This document shows, one piece after another, positions 1 to 9,486 of a DNA stretch of 64,000 nt; the first letter of the stretch is position 1; the number at the start of each line of letters is the position of its first letter. Both the position numbers and the translations under genes were made by a program. Under the pieces are notes generated by a model, which did not search any database, was not told the origin of the DNA, and worked only from the letters and a program-made list of their open reading frames with translations. This DNA comes from Aliamphritea hakodatensis (GTDB lineage Bacteria; Pseudomonadota; Gammaproteobacteria; Pseudomonadales; Balneatricaceae). The stretch spans positions 2,294,001 through 2,358,000 of the forward strand of contig NZ_AP025281.1 in the NCBI RefSeq assembly GCF_024347195.1. The letters are read 5' to 3'.

Positions 1-791
1 TACTCAGTGATGATGCACTGGGCAGAGGGGATTCTTTTATGGCGCTGAAAGCCGGTGTGGATGTTGAGCATCGCTATGCTGAAGACCGCTCGCTGATTTT
101 TGAATCCCGTCTGGATATCCGCTATTACGACACCGAAGAAGCACAGGACAATTCCAACCTTACCCTGAAAGTTGGCCATCGCTGGTATGAGGGTAAAAAT
201 CAGTATCAGCTGAATGCGGTGCGCCAGGACTACCGGCTCGATGAGGACGGCTACCGGGATTTAATGGGCCTCAGTGTCGACTGGAACCGGCAACTGAGTA
301 ACCGCAGCCTGCTGCGTTCCTATCTGGCGGTGAATGATCTTGAATACGCATCCAGCGAGTGGCGGGACTCCCGGCAGTACAGCCTGGGCAGCAATTACCT
401 GTATGCCGGTGAGGGTAACTGGAAGCCGGTTTACGTGCTGGGCGGTTTTATCGGCAATGAAAAACCCGATGAGCCAGGCACTCTGGCCGACGGGGACGTC
501 GACCGGAATTTCTATGGTGTCAGCCTGGGGGTGCAGCTGACTCCGCTTCAGGATCTGACGCTCATGCCCAGTCTGGTGTATCAGGTCAGTGAATATGCCG
601 GTGATCACTGGATCTATAACGTAAAACGTAAAGATAAATATGCAGCGCTGAATCTGAATATGAATTGGCGCTTTAAACCTGACTGGTCGTTGCTGGCTAA
701 TTACAGCTATGCCGATTCAGACTCCAATATTGAACTGAATGATTTCCGGCGTGAGCAGATTAATTTCGGTCTGCGCCGGGACTTTAAATGA
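1..791 (+). CDS. Outer-membrane beta-barrel protein, C-terminal part (left-truncated)
   Basis: The frame is open from the first bases of the window to a TGA at 789, so the gene starts outside; the ATG at 39 is probably internal. The visible ~260 residues alternate hydrophobic and polar positions, are rich in Tyr, Trp and Arg (VGHRWYEGKNQY, NMNWRFKPDWSLLANYSY) and end in INFGLRRDFK. This is the look of the last strands of an outer-membrane barrel. Barrels of this kind, often behind TPR repeats (Slam/DUF560-like), commonly neighbour FecR-domain and CHASE2-cyclase genes, as here. Only nine bases separate it from the FecR gene, so co-transcription is likely. The family name is an inference because the N-terminus is not visible. 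Confidence 0.6.
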   Translation, partial: LSDDALGRGDSFMALKAGVDVEHRYAEDRSLIFESRLDIRYYDTEEAQDNSNLTLKVGHRWYEGKNQYQLNAVRQDYRLDEDGYRDLMGLSVDWNRQLSNRSLLRSYLAVNDLEYASSEWRDSRQYSLGSNYLYAGEGNWKPVYVLGGFIGNEKPDEPGTLADGDVDRNFYGVSLGVQLTPLQDLTLMPSLVYQVSEYAGDHWIYNVKRKDKYAALNLNMNWRFKPDWSLLANYSYADSDSNIELNDFRREQINFGLRRDFK

Positions 792-800
792 GGTGGCGAC

Positions 801-2723
801 ATGTTATATGCACGGGCAATAACGCAAGCGCCTTTTGGGCAAGCTGTGTTTGTATCTGCTTTTTTTCTGCTGGTGGTATTGCTGGCTCCGTTCCCTGTGG
901 CTGCGGCAGAGGTTGTCGGTAAAGTCATTCTGAGTATCGGTCAGAATCAGGCGGCCGGGCCGGATGGTCAGGTACGCAAGCTGGCCCGTAAGGCTGAAGT
1001 GTATGCCGATGATTTACTGACGACCGGTAAAAAAGGGCGTTTACAAGTGCGCTTCACCGATGGTTCCCGGCTGTCGTTGCGCTCAGAGACAGAATTTAAA
1101 ATTGCCGAATACAGGTTCGATGCAGCAGAGCCCACCGAAGGTAAGGCTATATACAAGTTGCTGAAGGGGGGCATGCGTACTCTGTCAGGCCAGATCGGTA
1201 AGGTGGATAAAGAGGATTACCGGCTGGAAACCACGGTGGCGACCATTGGTATACGGGGCACGGATTTTGTCATCATCAGTAAAGGCACAACGGTCACCGG
1301 TTCCGTCAACAGCGGTGAAATTAATGTTGCCGGTAATGAAGGTGCGCGCAGCGAGAATATTGTTGCGGGTAATTCGTTCGTGATCCAGACCCAGGGGGCG
1401 ATACAGGTTTTTGAAACGCCGCCGTCCACCGAAACTGGTGAAGGTTCTGCTGAAGACGGCTCTTCTGAGGAGGATACTGAAGAGTCAGAAGAATCCTCAG
1501 AATCTGATGAATCTGAAGCAAGTGACGATTCAGAAGGCACGGGCGACTCCGATACAGCTGCTGAGTCTGAAGGCACTGCCGGAGAAGAAACCGCAGCCGG
1601 TGAAACAACTCAGGAAGGTGCAGACACAACGGCAGATGCTGGCACGGGCGACGCCTCAGCTGGTGGCAGCTCTGTCAGTGATGATACCGGCTCAGTAACC
1701 CTGAACATTGACGCTGCTGATGTATCAGGCAGTGATGCAACCTTACCGGCCACCGATCCTCAGCTTACGACTCCTCCCTCAGATACAGTGACGGAGTCAA
1801 CTGAAGGCAGAATCCCCCAGGCACCGAACCCCACCGGCAATGCGGTGCTGGCGCCTGAAGGCAGCCTGGTTGCCGTTGCCTTTAACAGCAACGAATCCGG
1901 GTCGCTGAAAAACGCCAACGATGCGGTCAAAATCGAGAAACGCTCAGCCGCAATGATTGATTCAAAAATGGTCACCGGGATCCGGTTTGTACATTCCGAC
2001 AGCCTGTCAGCCGATGCGTGTTCGCCCTGCCTGTTTACCGGTTCCGATTCGCTGAGTGATGTTAAAGATTCCGGTTTCATCAGTGTCGGGTCATCGAATG
2101 TGTCTTGGGGGCGCTGGGATTCCGGGTTTGAGGTGGTGTCCAACGGCGTAACCCTGGAAACCAGCGGAAGCTTCAGTTTCATGTATACAGACAGTTTAAC
2201 CACTGCGGCGGAAGTGGCTGCTGTTGCCGGTGCAAAGTCCGGATCCTATCTTTATACCTTTGGTCAGGGCTCCTCGCTGATGACGCCACCGCAGATTGAG
2301 ACCGGGCAGACGGGGACGCTGATTGGCTATGGTGACACCAGTGTTGCGAAGGAAAGCCAACTGTATAACGGTACCTATATGGTGATTGACTGGGATACCC
2401 AGACCATTACAGAAACTTCGGTGGTGGCACAGGTGAACGATGGTACCGGTGTGCGCACCTATAGCCTTATCGACAGCGCTGATACCAGCCTCAGCAGTGT
2501 GCTTGATGGCGGTGAAATCGGGCTTTCAGGTACCTGTTATGGCGGTGCCTGTACGGTGGTGGAAACTGAGACAAATATGTCCGGGCAGATGACGGTTAAT
2601 CTGGTGGGCAGTCAGGCAGAAGGTGCGATAACCAGTTACGGTGCGACGGGTGTTATGCCCGACGGAACGCCGGCAACAGTCTCCGGTACGGCGCTGTTGC
2701 AGGACGGTGGCCTGGCACCTTAA
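801..2723 (+). CDS. FecR-domain periplasmic/surface protein with acidic linker
   Basis: 640 residues. A long N-terminal hydrophobic stretch ending in VAAAEVVG looks like a signal peptide. Residues ~45-190 form a FecR-type domain (DDLLTTGKKGRLQVRFTDGSRLSLRS, then TTVATIGIRGTDFVI). A ~150-residue Ser/Glu/Asp/Thr/Gly-rich low-complexity linker follows, then a C-terminal ~280-residue region that I do not recognise, with a CSPC pair near residue 405. A GAGGTGG ribosome-binding site precedes the ATG. FecR domains of this non-siderophore type often sit beside CHASE2 adenylate cyclases, one of which lies 0.9 kb downstream. A cell-envelope sensing or ligand-presenting role is inferred, not shown. Confidence 0.75.
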   Translation: MLYARAITQAPFGQAVFVSAFFLLVVLLAPFPVAAAEVVGKVILSIGQNQAAGPDGQVRKLARKAEVYADDLLTTGKKGRLQVRFTDGSRLSLRSETEFKIAEYRFDAAEPTEGKAIYKLLKGGMRTLSGQIGKVDKEDYRLETTVATIGIRGTDFVIISKGTTVTGSVNSGEINVAGNEGARSENIVAGNSFVIQTQGAIQVFETPPSTETGEGSAEDGSSEEDTEESEESSESDESEASDDSEGTGDSDTAAESEGTAGEETAAGETTQEGADTTADAGTGDASAGGSSVSDDTGSVTLNIDAADVSGSDATLPATDPQLTTPPSDTVTESTEGRIPQAPNPTGNAVLAPEGSLVAVAFNSNESGSLKNANDAVKIEKRSAAMIDSKMVTGIRFVHSDSLSADACSPCLFTGSDSLSDVKDSGFISVGSSNVSWGRWDSGFEVVSNGVTLETSGSFSFMYTDSLTTAAEVAAVAGAKSGSYLYTFGQGSSLMTPPQIETGQTGTLIGYGDTSVAKESQLYNGTYMVIDWDTQTITETSVVAQVNDGTGVRTYSLIDSADTSLSSVLDGGEIGLSGTCYGGACTVVETETNMSGQMTVNLVGSQAEGAITSYGATGVMPDGTPATVSGTALLQDGGLAP

Positions 2724-2735
2724 ACAGAGGCGGGT

Positions 2736-3500
2736 TTATTTCAGGGGCAATGTGAGGCAGCCATGCTGCAGTTTGCGAATGTCCCGGTGCGGCATCAGTG
2801 CCTGACAGCGGTTCATGATTTCGCTTTCAAAGCCCGGCTTCAGGTGGGTAATCATGACCGGGCAGTTATGGCTGAAGTGGCCGAGCTCTTCAGCCAGATG
2901 AGAGGGTGTCAGATGGCCGCTGAGCCGGGCCAGTTCGTCGACGTCATCGGTAAACGAGACATCGACAATCAGCAGGTCCGGCCGGCGCTCACTGAGGATC
3001 GGCCAGAGCCGGTCATTAATGCCGTTATCGCCACTGAAAGCAAAGCTGGTGGCGGCATTGCTCAGCAGGTAACCAACCGTGGGGGTCGGGTGCTCTGCCG
3101 GTAATACTTCAACGGATTTGTTTTCCAGCTGAAGGGTATCGCCAACGCTGAGCGGGTGCAGACGCAGAATTGGATTCTTTTCCGGCAGGCAGGTGTAGTC
3201 CGGCCAGATGATCCAGTTGAAAATATGGTTTTGCAGGGCGCTGATAACCTCCGGCAGGGCGTAAACATCCACGGGTGCCTGATGCTGATCGAAAATGGTT
3301 GCCAGCATCAGCGGCAGGCCGGTGATATGGTCAACATGGGCATGGGTAATCAGAACCGTCCGGATTTGCAGCATATGCTCAAGGGTCAGGGACTCAACAC
3401 CGGTACCGGCATCCAGCAACAGGGTATCGTCGACCAGAAACGTGGTTGTTTTGAGTCCTTTTCCGATGCCGCCGCTGCAACCGAGGATATCGAGCTTCAT
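2736..3500 (-). CDS. Class-II 3',5'-cyclic-nucleotide phosphodiesterase (metallo-beta-lactamase fold)
   Basis: 254 residues, cytoplasmic (no signal peptide). The metal-binding motif reads THAHVDHITGLP, preceded by LLLDAGTGVESL. Later come AEHPTPTVGYLL, FAFSGDNG, VDVSFTDD, SGHLTPSHLAEEL and MITHLKPG. The SF-(x)n-SGHLTP and THLKP motifs together are typical of class-II cAMP phosphodiesterases (CpdP/PDE1 type) rather than of generic beta-lactamase-fold hydrolases. The gene is convergent with the FecR gene and divergent from an adenylate cyclase, so synthesis and breakdown of cAMP are encoded side by side. Start chosen at the ATG with an AGG-type site about eight bases upstream. Confidence 0.8.
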   Translation of the reverse strand: MKLDILGCSGGIGKGLKTTTFLVDDTLLLDAGTGVESLTLEHMLQIRTVLITHAHVDHITGLPLMLATIFDQHQAPVDVYALPEVISALQNHIFNWIIWPDYTCLPEKNPILRLHPLSVGDTLQLENKSVEVLPAEHPTPTVGYLLSNAATSFAFSGDNGINDRLWPILSERRPDLLIVDVSFTDDVDELARLSGHLTPSHLAEELGHFSHNCPVMITHLKPGFESEIMNRCQALMPHRDIRKLQHGCLTLPLK

Positions 3501-3662
3501 CTGATCACCTGTTCCTGACTGGCCGGTCTGATAGTCCCTGCCGGCAAAGACGCCCGGCAGATGAATACACTAACGATACAAAATATTGAGTCACAATACT
3601 ATGCAACATACACCCGGAAATACCCGCTATGACAATACCTGCTTTACAGGGGAGTAGTACCA

Positions 3663-5870
3663 GTGATTAAGGGATTCAGTGTCGGCCAGCGGCTGGTGCG
3701 CAGCGGTCTGGGGATCTTACTTACCCTGTTGATGCTGGTGCCGCTGATTCAGGATAGCCGCCCGGTCTTGCTGGAGCGCTTTGAATCGGATCTGTACGAC
3801 CTGAGGTTACGGCAGTTTCTGGCGGATGATCAGGACCCGCGCATCGTCATTGTAGACATTGATGAAGCCAGCCTGGCTGAACAGGGGCGCTGGCCCTGGG
3901 GCCGGGCGACACTGGCGAAGCTGTTAAATAAGCTGTTTGATGAATACGGGGTGGCGATTGTCGGTTTCGATATGTTGTTTGCTGAAGCCGACCGTAATGT
4001 GCCGTTTGAAGCGTTGCAGCAGTGGCTCGATAGCCGGCCGGCAACTGCGGGCAGCGAACTCAGCACCCAGCTGGACAGCCTGAATCCGGACCGGCAGTTT
4101 GCCGCTGCACTGGAAGACCGGCCAGTAGTGCTGGGCTATGTGTTTGATCGCAGCACACAGCAGCTGCAAGTGGGAGATCCGGGTAGCCCGGTGGTGGGTG
4201 CCGGCCAGTTGCAAGGCATTCCGGTACCCCGTGCCAGTGGTGTGGTGGCCAGTCTGGATGCGTTTCAGGCCACGGGTATCCGCAATGGCTTTATTGATAA
4301 CCCCCGGGTAGATGCCGACGGGGTATACCGCCGGGTGCCGTTGTTGCAGGAATACCAGTCGCAGTACTATCCGTCTCTCGCGCTGGCTATGATTCTCGCC
4401 CTGTTTGAAGAAGATCAGGTAATACCGGTAACAGAAAGTGACGGGAGCGATTCTGTGTTGGTGGCGGTGGATGCCGCGGGGATCAGCATTCCGGTAGATA
4501 ACGGTGGTGCTGTGCTGGTGCCGTACCGGGGCCGGCAGGGAAGTTTCCCTTACGTATCGGCGACGGATGTTATCAACGGCCGCGCCAGTGCTGATGTACT
4601 GGAAGGAGCCATCGTGCTGGTGGGAACCAGTGCCGCCGGGCTGCTGGATTTACGGGTCACGCCTGTCGGCAGCCGTTATGCCGGTGTTGAGGTACATGCC
4701 AATATCATTGCCGGCATTCTGGATGAGCAGATCAACCACCGGCCAGATTACACCTTAGGCGTTGAGTTGCTGCAGGTATTGCTCAGCGGTTTACTGCTCT
4801 CGTTGCTGATTCCCCGTACGTCTGTGCTGGTTTCAGGCTTGCTGGCCCTGGTCTGGGTGGGCATGTTAAGCGGGTTTAATCTGTATGCCTGGCAGGCATT
4901 ACAGTGGGTGATACCCCTGGGCTATAGCCTGTTTCTGGTGGTGTTGCTGTATCTGTTTTTACAGATCACGGGCTATTTCTTTGAAACCCGGAATATCCGC
5001 AAGCTGGAAGGTCAGTTCGGCCAGTATATTCCGCCGGAAGTGGTGGCCGAGCTGAGTGCGCAGGGTGATGCGGTACAGCTATCCGGTGAAAGCCGGGAGA
5101 TGACCGTGTTTTTCTCGGATATCCGCGATTTTACCAGCCTTTCGGAACAGCTATCGCCCCAGCAGCTGACCCGGATGATGAATATATACCTGACCTCCAT
5201 GACCGCAAAAATTCACCAGCGGCGCGGTACCGTTGATAAATACATCGGTGATGCGGTGATGGCCTTCTGGGGTGCGCCTCTGGAGGATGCTTCCCATGCA
5301 CGGCACAGCCTGCAGGCGGCGATGGACATGCTGGCCGTGCTGCCGGAGCTGAACCGGCAACTGGTGGCAGAAGGTTTGCCGGAAGTCTCTGTGGGCATGG
5401 GCATTAACACCGGACAGATGAATGTCGGGAACATGGGCTCCAGTTTCCGGATGGCCTATACCGTCATGGGGGATGCGGTGAATCTGGCGTCCCGGCTGGA
5501 AGGGCTGACGAAGTTTTATAACTGCCCGCTGTTAGTCAGTGATGAAACCGCTAACAGCGTGCCTGAGTACGGTTTTCGTTATATCGACCGGGTCAGGGTA
5601 AAAGGCCGTTTTGAGCCGGTGGATCTGTACCAGCCGGTGGGCAAGCGTTCAGAGCTGACGCCGGTGCAACTGACCGGCATTGATGACTTTTCTGCCGGGG
5701 TGCGGACGTATCAGCAACAGCGCTGGGACGAGGCCGACGCCGCTTTCCGCCGGTATCTGCGGTCTGATAAGGATGATTACTGTGCACAGATGTATTTACT
5801 GCGCATCGCCGAAAGCCGTGAAGCCGGCCAGCAGCCGTGGGACGGGATTTACTGCCACCGGCAAAAATAG
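3663..5870 (+). CDS. CHASE2-domain adenylate cyclase (class III)
   Basis: 735 residues with a GTG start behind GGGGAG. A single N-terminal membrane segment (residues ~12-30) is followed by an extracytoplasmic CHASE2 sensor domain (~35-360), three membrane helices (~365-440) and a class-III nucleotide cyclase domain (~470-645). Catalytic features visible: metal-binding Asp486 and an Asp in FFSDIRDF and DKYIGD, the purine-specificity pair Lys526 and Asp604 (adenylate rather than guanylate cyclase), and the transition-state pair Asn607 and Arg611 in MGDAVNLASRLEG. A TPR-like tail follows. The protein should make cAMP in response to an outside or membrane signal. It is adjacent to the cAMP phosphodiesterase and the FecR gene. 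Confidence 0.9.
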   Translation: MIKGFSVGQRLVRSGLGILLTLLMLVPLIQDSRPVLLERFESDLYDLRLRQFLADDQDPRIVIVDIDEASLAEQGRWPWGRATLAKLLNKLFDEYGVAIVGFDMLFAEADRNVPFEALQQWLDSRPATAGSELSTQLDSLNPDRQFAAALEDRPVVLGYVFDRSTQQLQVGDPGSPVVGAGQLQGIPVPRASGVVASLDAFQATGIRNGFIDNPRVDADGVYRRVPLLQEYQSQYYPSLALAMILALFEEDQVIPVTESDGSDSVLVAVDAAGISIPVDNGGAVLVPYRGRQGSFPYVSATDVINGRASADVLEGAIVLVGTSAAGLLDLRVTPVGSRYAGVEVHANIIAGILDEQINHRPDYTLGVELLQVLLSGLLLSLLIPRTSVLVSGLLALVWVGMLSGFNLYAWQALQWVIPLGYSLFLVVLLYLFLQITGYFFETRNIRKLEGQFGQYIPPEVVAELSAQGDAVQLSGESREMTVFFSDIRDFTSLSEQLSPQQLTRMMNIYLTSMTAKIHQRRGTVDKYIGDAVMAFWGAPLEDASHARHSLQAAMDMLAVLPELNRQLVAEGLPEVSVGMGINTGQMNVGNMGSSFRMAYTVMGDAVNLASRLEGLTKFYNCPLLVSDETANSVPEYGFRYIDRVRVKGRFEPVDLYQPVGKRSELTPVQLTGIDDFSAGVRTYQQQRWDEADAAFRRYLRSDKDDYCAQMYLLRIAESREAGQQPWDGIYCHRQK

Positions 5871-5899
5871 ACGGCGGGCTGTTCTTCTGAACGGCCTGG

Positions 5900-7489
5900 T
5901 TAACCGTTCAGACCCGGCAGTGCGCTGATATCAAAATCATCGATTTGCCGGGGCGACATATGCTTTTCGGCATAGGCTCTGTAAGTACCGCTTTCAACAA
6001 AGAGTTTAAACAGCTGCGGATCAAGATGACCGTCCTGAACCATATGGCCGAGGATGTTCATCGCTTTGGAAAGCAACATGCCTTTCTTATAGGGGCGGTC
6101 CGGTGAGGTGAGAGCTTCAAACACGTCGGCAATGCACATGATCCGGGCCCTTAATGACAACTGGTCACCGGTCAGGCCACGGGGGTACCCGCTACCATTC
6201 ATGTGTTCATGGTGGCTGCAGGCGATTTCCGGCACTTCAGCCAGCTGCCGCGGGTATTTGAGGGACTCCAGCATGTCGATGGAGACCTTGATGTGATCAC
6301 GCATTACCTGACGTTCATCTTCCGTCAGTGTGCCGCGGCTGATACACAGGTTACTGATCTCGTCTTCAGTCAGCAGGCAGTGTATGCCGTCTTCATCTTC
6401 CCAGCGAAGTTCGCCGATTGCTTTAATCCGCAGCTGGTCAGCTTCAGATATGAATTCTTTACCGGTATTCGCTGAGCGCAGAAACGCCAGATCATCACTG
6501 AGTTGCGCCAACTGCTGATCCAGTGCTTGCTGCTGGGCGGTGTTCTGATCAGAAAATTCAGCGGTTTGCTGCAGGAAACTGAGGCGCAAGTGTTGCCGGT
6601 AGATTTTAAACCGGCTGCTGATCAGCTCGATCCTGTCGAACATGGTGTGCAGCTTGGTGGCTTTGTCGATGATGTATTCAGGCGTGGTGATTTTGCCACA
6701 ATCGTGGAGCCAGGCAGCAATCCGTAGTTCGTACAGTTCTTGCTCGCTGAAGTGTGTATCTGCAAATGATCCCTGTTGGCTGCTGTTAATCGCATCGGCC
6801 AGCAGCATGGCGATTTCCGGCACCTGTTCGCAGTGTTTGCCCGTCACCGGAGACTTATGGTCAATGGCCCGGCCAATCAGTTTAATAAAGGATTCGAATA
6901 ATTCCCGCTGGGCATTGATCAGACGCCGTTTGGTCAGCACCGTTGCTGCCAGTGAGGCAAGGGACTGAACCAGTTCAAGGTGGGTCTGATCGAATTCAAT
7001 GATGTTGCCATCTTCATCCAGGGCATTGATCAGTTGCAAAACACCGATGGTGACGTTCTCATGGTCATTCAGCGGGACACACAGGAACGACTTTGAGTGA
7101 TAGCTCAGCTGTTTGTCAAAATTACGGGTGCCGGAAAAATCATATTCAGTACAGCTGTAGGCATCCGGAATATTGATGGTCTGTTTGGACACAAAGGTCT
7201 GTACGGCAACCAGCTTCGACGCCTGCTGGCGGGAATTGTAAATTTCGATGGTGGGGAAGTTGCTCGGTTTACCGTGAATGCCCAGGGAACGGTTATGCAG
7301 AATGGCAATGTTCAGGTCATTATCACTGTGCTCGTCAATGGTATAAAGGGTACCACCGTCGGCATTGGTGAGGCTCATGCAGCCAAGAATAATACGGTCC
7401 AGCAGACGCACATGGTCAGTTTCTGAGGTCAGGGCACCGGTCAGGTCTGCTAAGTGTCCGATAATTTCCTGGGTCGAAAGATGGCTCAT
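5900..7489 (-). CDS. GAF and HD-GYP domain protein (c-di-GMP phosphodiesterase)
   Basis: 529 residues. An N-terminal GAF sensor (~20-190) is followed by an HD-GYP domain. HDCGK lies near residue 263, HHEHMNGSGYPRGL near 430, and ARIMCIADVFEALTSPDRPYKKG follows. All the metal-binding His/Asp positions of the family appear present, so the protein is likely an active hydrolase turning c-di-GMP into GMP. It begins 20 bases after the GGDEF-EAL gene ends, in one operon on the minus strand. No convincing Shine-Dalgarno precedes the ATG, which suggests translational coupling to the upstream gene. A short inverted repeat (TGAACGG/CCGTTCA) spans the stop codon but lacks a T-tract. Confidence 0.88.
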   Translation of the reverse strand: MSHLSTQEIIGHLADLTGALTSETDHVRLLDRIILGCMSLTNADGGTLYTIDEHSDNDLNIAILHNRSLGIHGKPSNFPTIEIYNSRQQASKLVAVQTFVSKQTINIPDAYSCTEYDFSGTRNFDKQLSYHSKSFLCVPLNDHENVTIGVLQLINALDEDGNIIEFDQTHLELVQSLASLAATVLTKRRLINAQRELFESFIKLIGRAIDHKSPVTGKHCEQVPEIAMLLADAINSSQQGSFADTHFSEQELYELRIAAWLHDCGKITTPEYIIDKATKLHTMFDRIELISSRFKIYRQHLRLSFLQQTAEFSDQNTAQQQALDQQLAQLSDDLAFLRSANTGKEFISEADQLRIKAIGELRWEDEDGIHCLLTEDEISNLCISRGTLTEDERQVMRDHIKVSIDMLESLKYPRQLAEVPEIACSHHEHMNGSGYPRGLTGDQLSLRARIMCIADVFEALTSPDRPYKKGMLLSKAMNILGHMVQDGHLDPQLFKLFVESGTYRAYAEKHMSPRQIDDFDISALPGLNG

Positions 7490-7509
7490 AAGTAGGGCGT
7501 CCGGGCTGG

Positions 7510-9486
7510 TTAACCAGCAACTTTGTTATTCGTCAGGCTGTTCTGCATGGCACAGATCTGTATCGCCTGCTGTTTTGTATGATTGTCTTTCAGATAGCGG
7601 ATTGCAAATACGTCGCCGGGAACCGGTTTACCGTAATAGTATCCCTGACCGTAGTCGCAGCCTTCCTGGCTGATGAAGCGGTTCTGTTCGGCGGTTTCTA
7701 TACCTTCGGCCACTACCTGCAGATCCAGGCTGCGGGCGATTGAAATAATGCCCCGTGCCAGCTTCTGATCCTGCTTATTGTCTACGATATTGGCAATGAA
7801 ACTGCGGTCTATCTTTAGGGTGTCAAAAGAATATTTTTTCAGATAGCTCAGCGATGAATAGCCGGTACCGAAATCATCCAGAGAGGTACGCACCCCCAGT
7901 TCCTGAATGGTACGGATGGTTTTAACCGCCCGGTGTTCATCTTCAATCAGTACGCCTTCGGTTATTTCAACTTCGAGGTATTGCGCAGGAAGCTGATAGC
8001 AGTCGAGTAATTCTGCAAGGTAACCGGCGAACTGATCGTCTTTAAACTGGATGGGTGAAATGTTAACGGCGATACGGAAATCGGCCGGATACTGTTTATG
8101 CCAGCGGCTGGCCTGCCGGATGGCACTGCGCAGGACAAAGCTGCCGATCTGCATAATCTGTCCGGTCTGTTCGGCCACATGGATAAACTGGTCGGGCCGG
8201 ACATTACCCAGCACCGGGCTGAACCAGCGAAGCAGGGCTTCAGCGCCAACGGTTACGCCTGTTTTGGTGCAGATCAGTGGCTGGTAGTGAAGCATCAGTT
8301 CATCGTTTTCCAGCGCATCAGCCAGATGGGTTTCCAGCAGGTAGCGCTGATTTATCAGTGCTTCGGTTGCCTCGCTGAAGAAGCCGTAGCTAAGTTTATC
8401 TTCCTTACTGGCTGCCATTGCTGCACTGGCTTTCTGGATCAGCGCCGCTGCTTCCAGGCCATCATGGGGTGCCATTGCGATCCCGATACTGGCACTGACG
8501 GTTATCGAATGGCCGTGGATGTTATAAACGTTCTGGCTGAGCTTGCTGATCTTATGTGCCAGCGCCAGTGCCTGTTCCTTTAAATCCTGACAGACGGTTT
8601 GCCCGGGTTTCTGTGGCTGGCTGACGATGACAAACTCATCACCGATGATGCGGGCTGCAAACTGGTGATGTTCAAGCGTGCTCTGGATACGCCGGGCCAG
8701 CTCGCGCAGAACCCTATCGCCAATGACGTGACCATAACTGTTGTTAATGGATTTGAAATTCGTCAGGCTGAGATATAACACCGCGATGCCTGAGCGAGTC
8801 GGGTTAAGCTGTTCCAGCTGGGCTTCCAGGCTGTGCATCAGTGCGCTGCGTTTAGCCAGGCCGGTGAGGGCGTCATACTGCTGGTTGTATTGCAGGGTGT
8901 GCTCACTGGCATTGCGCCGGTCAATTTCTTTACTGAGCTTCAGGTTCAGCGCTTCCAGCTCCTGTGTGCGTTCAGTAATGCGTGCCTCAAGTTGCAGGTT
9001 TGCCAGCTCGAAACTGTGTTTTTCGAAAATAATCCGCAAATCCGTTTCAATGGTTTCACGAAAGCGATCCAGCAGGCTGAGCGCCTGCGGGGTATAGCAG
9101 TTCTCTTTATTGTCGAGCATACAGATGGTGCCGAAGGGGGACCCGTCCGGCCAGTTTAGCGGCAGGCCACAATACGAAATCATCCCCAGGGCGATGTCCG
9201 GGTTTTGCTTCCAGTCATGGTTCACTAGCGCGTTGGGGATCAGCAACTGCGATTGGTCGGCGACCACTGTTTCGCAATACAGGCCCTGACCCAGAGGCTC
9301 AGTCATGCCGCGGCCATAAGGGTTATTGCTGGATTCGCTGGTGGCAAAGACCTGAATGCTGTCGTGGCTGATCCGCATAATCAGCGCCGCCGGAATACTG
9401 GCCAGTTCGGCAATAATATTTACGGTCTGCTGCCATCCCTGAAAGATCTCATCAGATACCTTCAGTTGTTCACTTTTTGTTTGCAT
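7510..9486 (-). CDS. GAF-GGDEF-EAL protein with degenerate GGDEF motif
   Basis: 658 residues in the order GAF (~20-150), coiled coil (~155-195, many Glu/Leu/Arg), GGDEF (~200-365) and EAL (~385-630). The GGDEF signature reads IIGDEF near residue 278, with the first Gly replaced. EAL is intact (GAEALLRW near 413, EITEGVLIED, DDFGTGYSSLSYLK, LKIDRSFI, AEGIE). The expected activity is c-di-GMP hydrolysis, with the cyclase half as a possible GTP-binding regulator. It is the first gene of an operon with the HD-GYP protein, so both known classes of c-di-GMP hydrolase are co-expressed. The ATG has AAGGAG upstream, but with a long spacing of about 13 bases. Confidence 0.88.
   Translation of the reverse strand: MQTKSEQLKVSDEIFQGWQQTVNIIAELASIPAALIMRISHDSIQVFATSESSNNPYGRGMTEPLGQGLYCETVVADQSQLLIPNALVNHDWKQNPDIALGMISYCGLPLNWPDGSPFGTICMLDNKENCYTPQALSLLDRFRETIETDLRIIFEKHSFELANLQLEARITERTQELEALNLKLSKEIDRRNASEHTLQYNQQYDALTGLAKRSALMHSLEAQLEQLNPTRSGIAVLYLSLTNFKSINNSYGHVIGDRVLRELARRIQSTLEHHQFAARIIGDEFVIVSQPQKPGQTVCQDLKEQALALAHKISKLSQNVYNIHGHSITVSASIGIAMAPHDGLEAAALIQKASAAMAASKEDKLSYGFFSEATEALINQRYLLETHLADALENDELMLHYQPLICTKTGVTVGAEALLRWFSPVLGNVRPDQFIHVAEQTGQIMQIGSFVLRSAIRQASRWHKQYPADFRIAVNISPIQFKDDQFAGYLAELLDCYQLPAQYLEVEITEGVLIEDEHRAVKTIRTIQELGVRTSLDDFGTGYSSLSYLKKYSFDTLKIDRSFIANIVDNKQDQKLARGIISIARSLDLQVVAEGIETAEQNRFISQEGCDYGQGYYYGKPVPGDVFAIRYLKDNHTKQQAIQICAMQNSLTNNKVAG

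Noticed and set aside
5888..5910. Hairpin TGAACGG/CCGTTCA as terminator between the cyclase and HD-GYP genes
   Set aside because: It spans the HD-GYP stop codon and has no T-tract on either strand.
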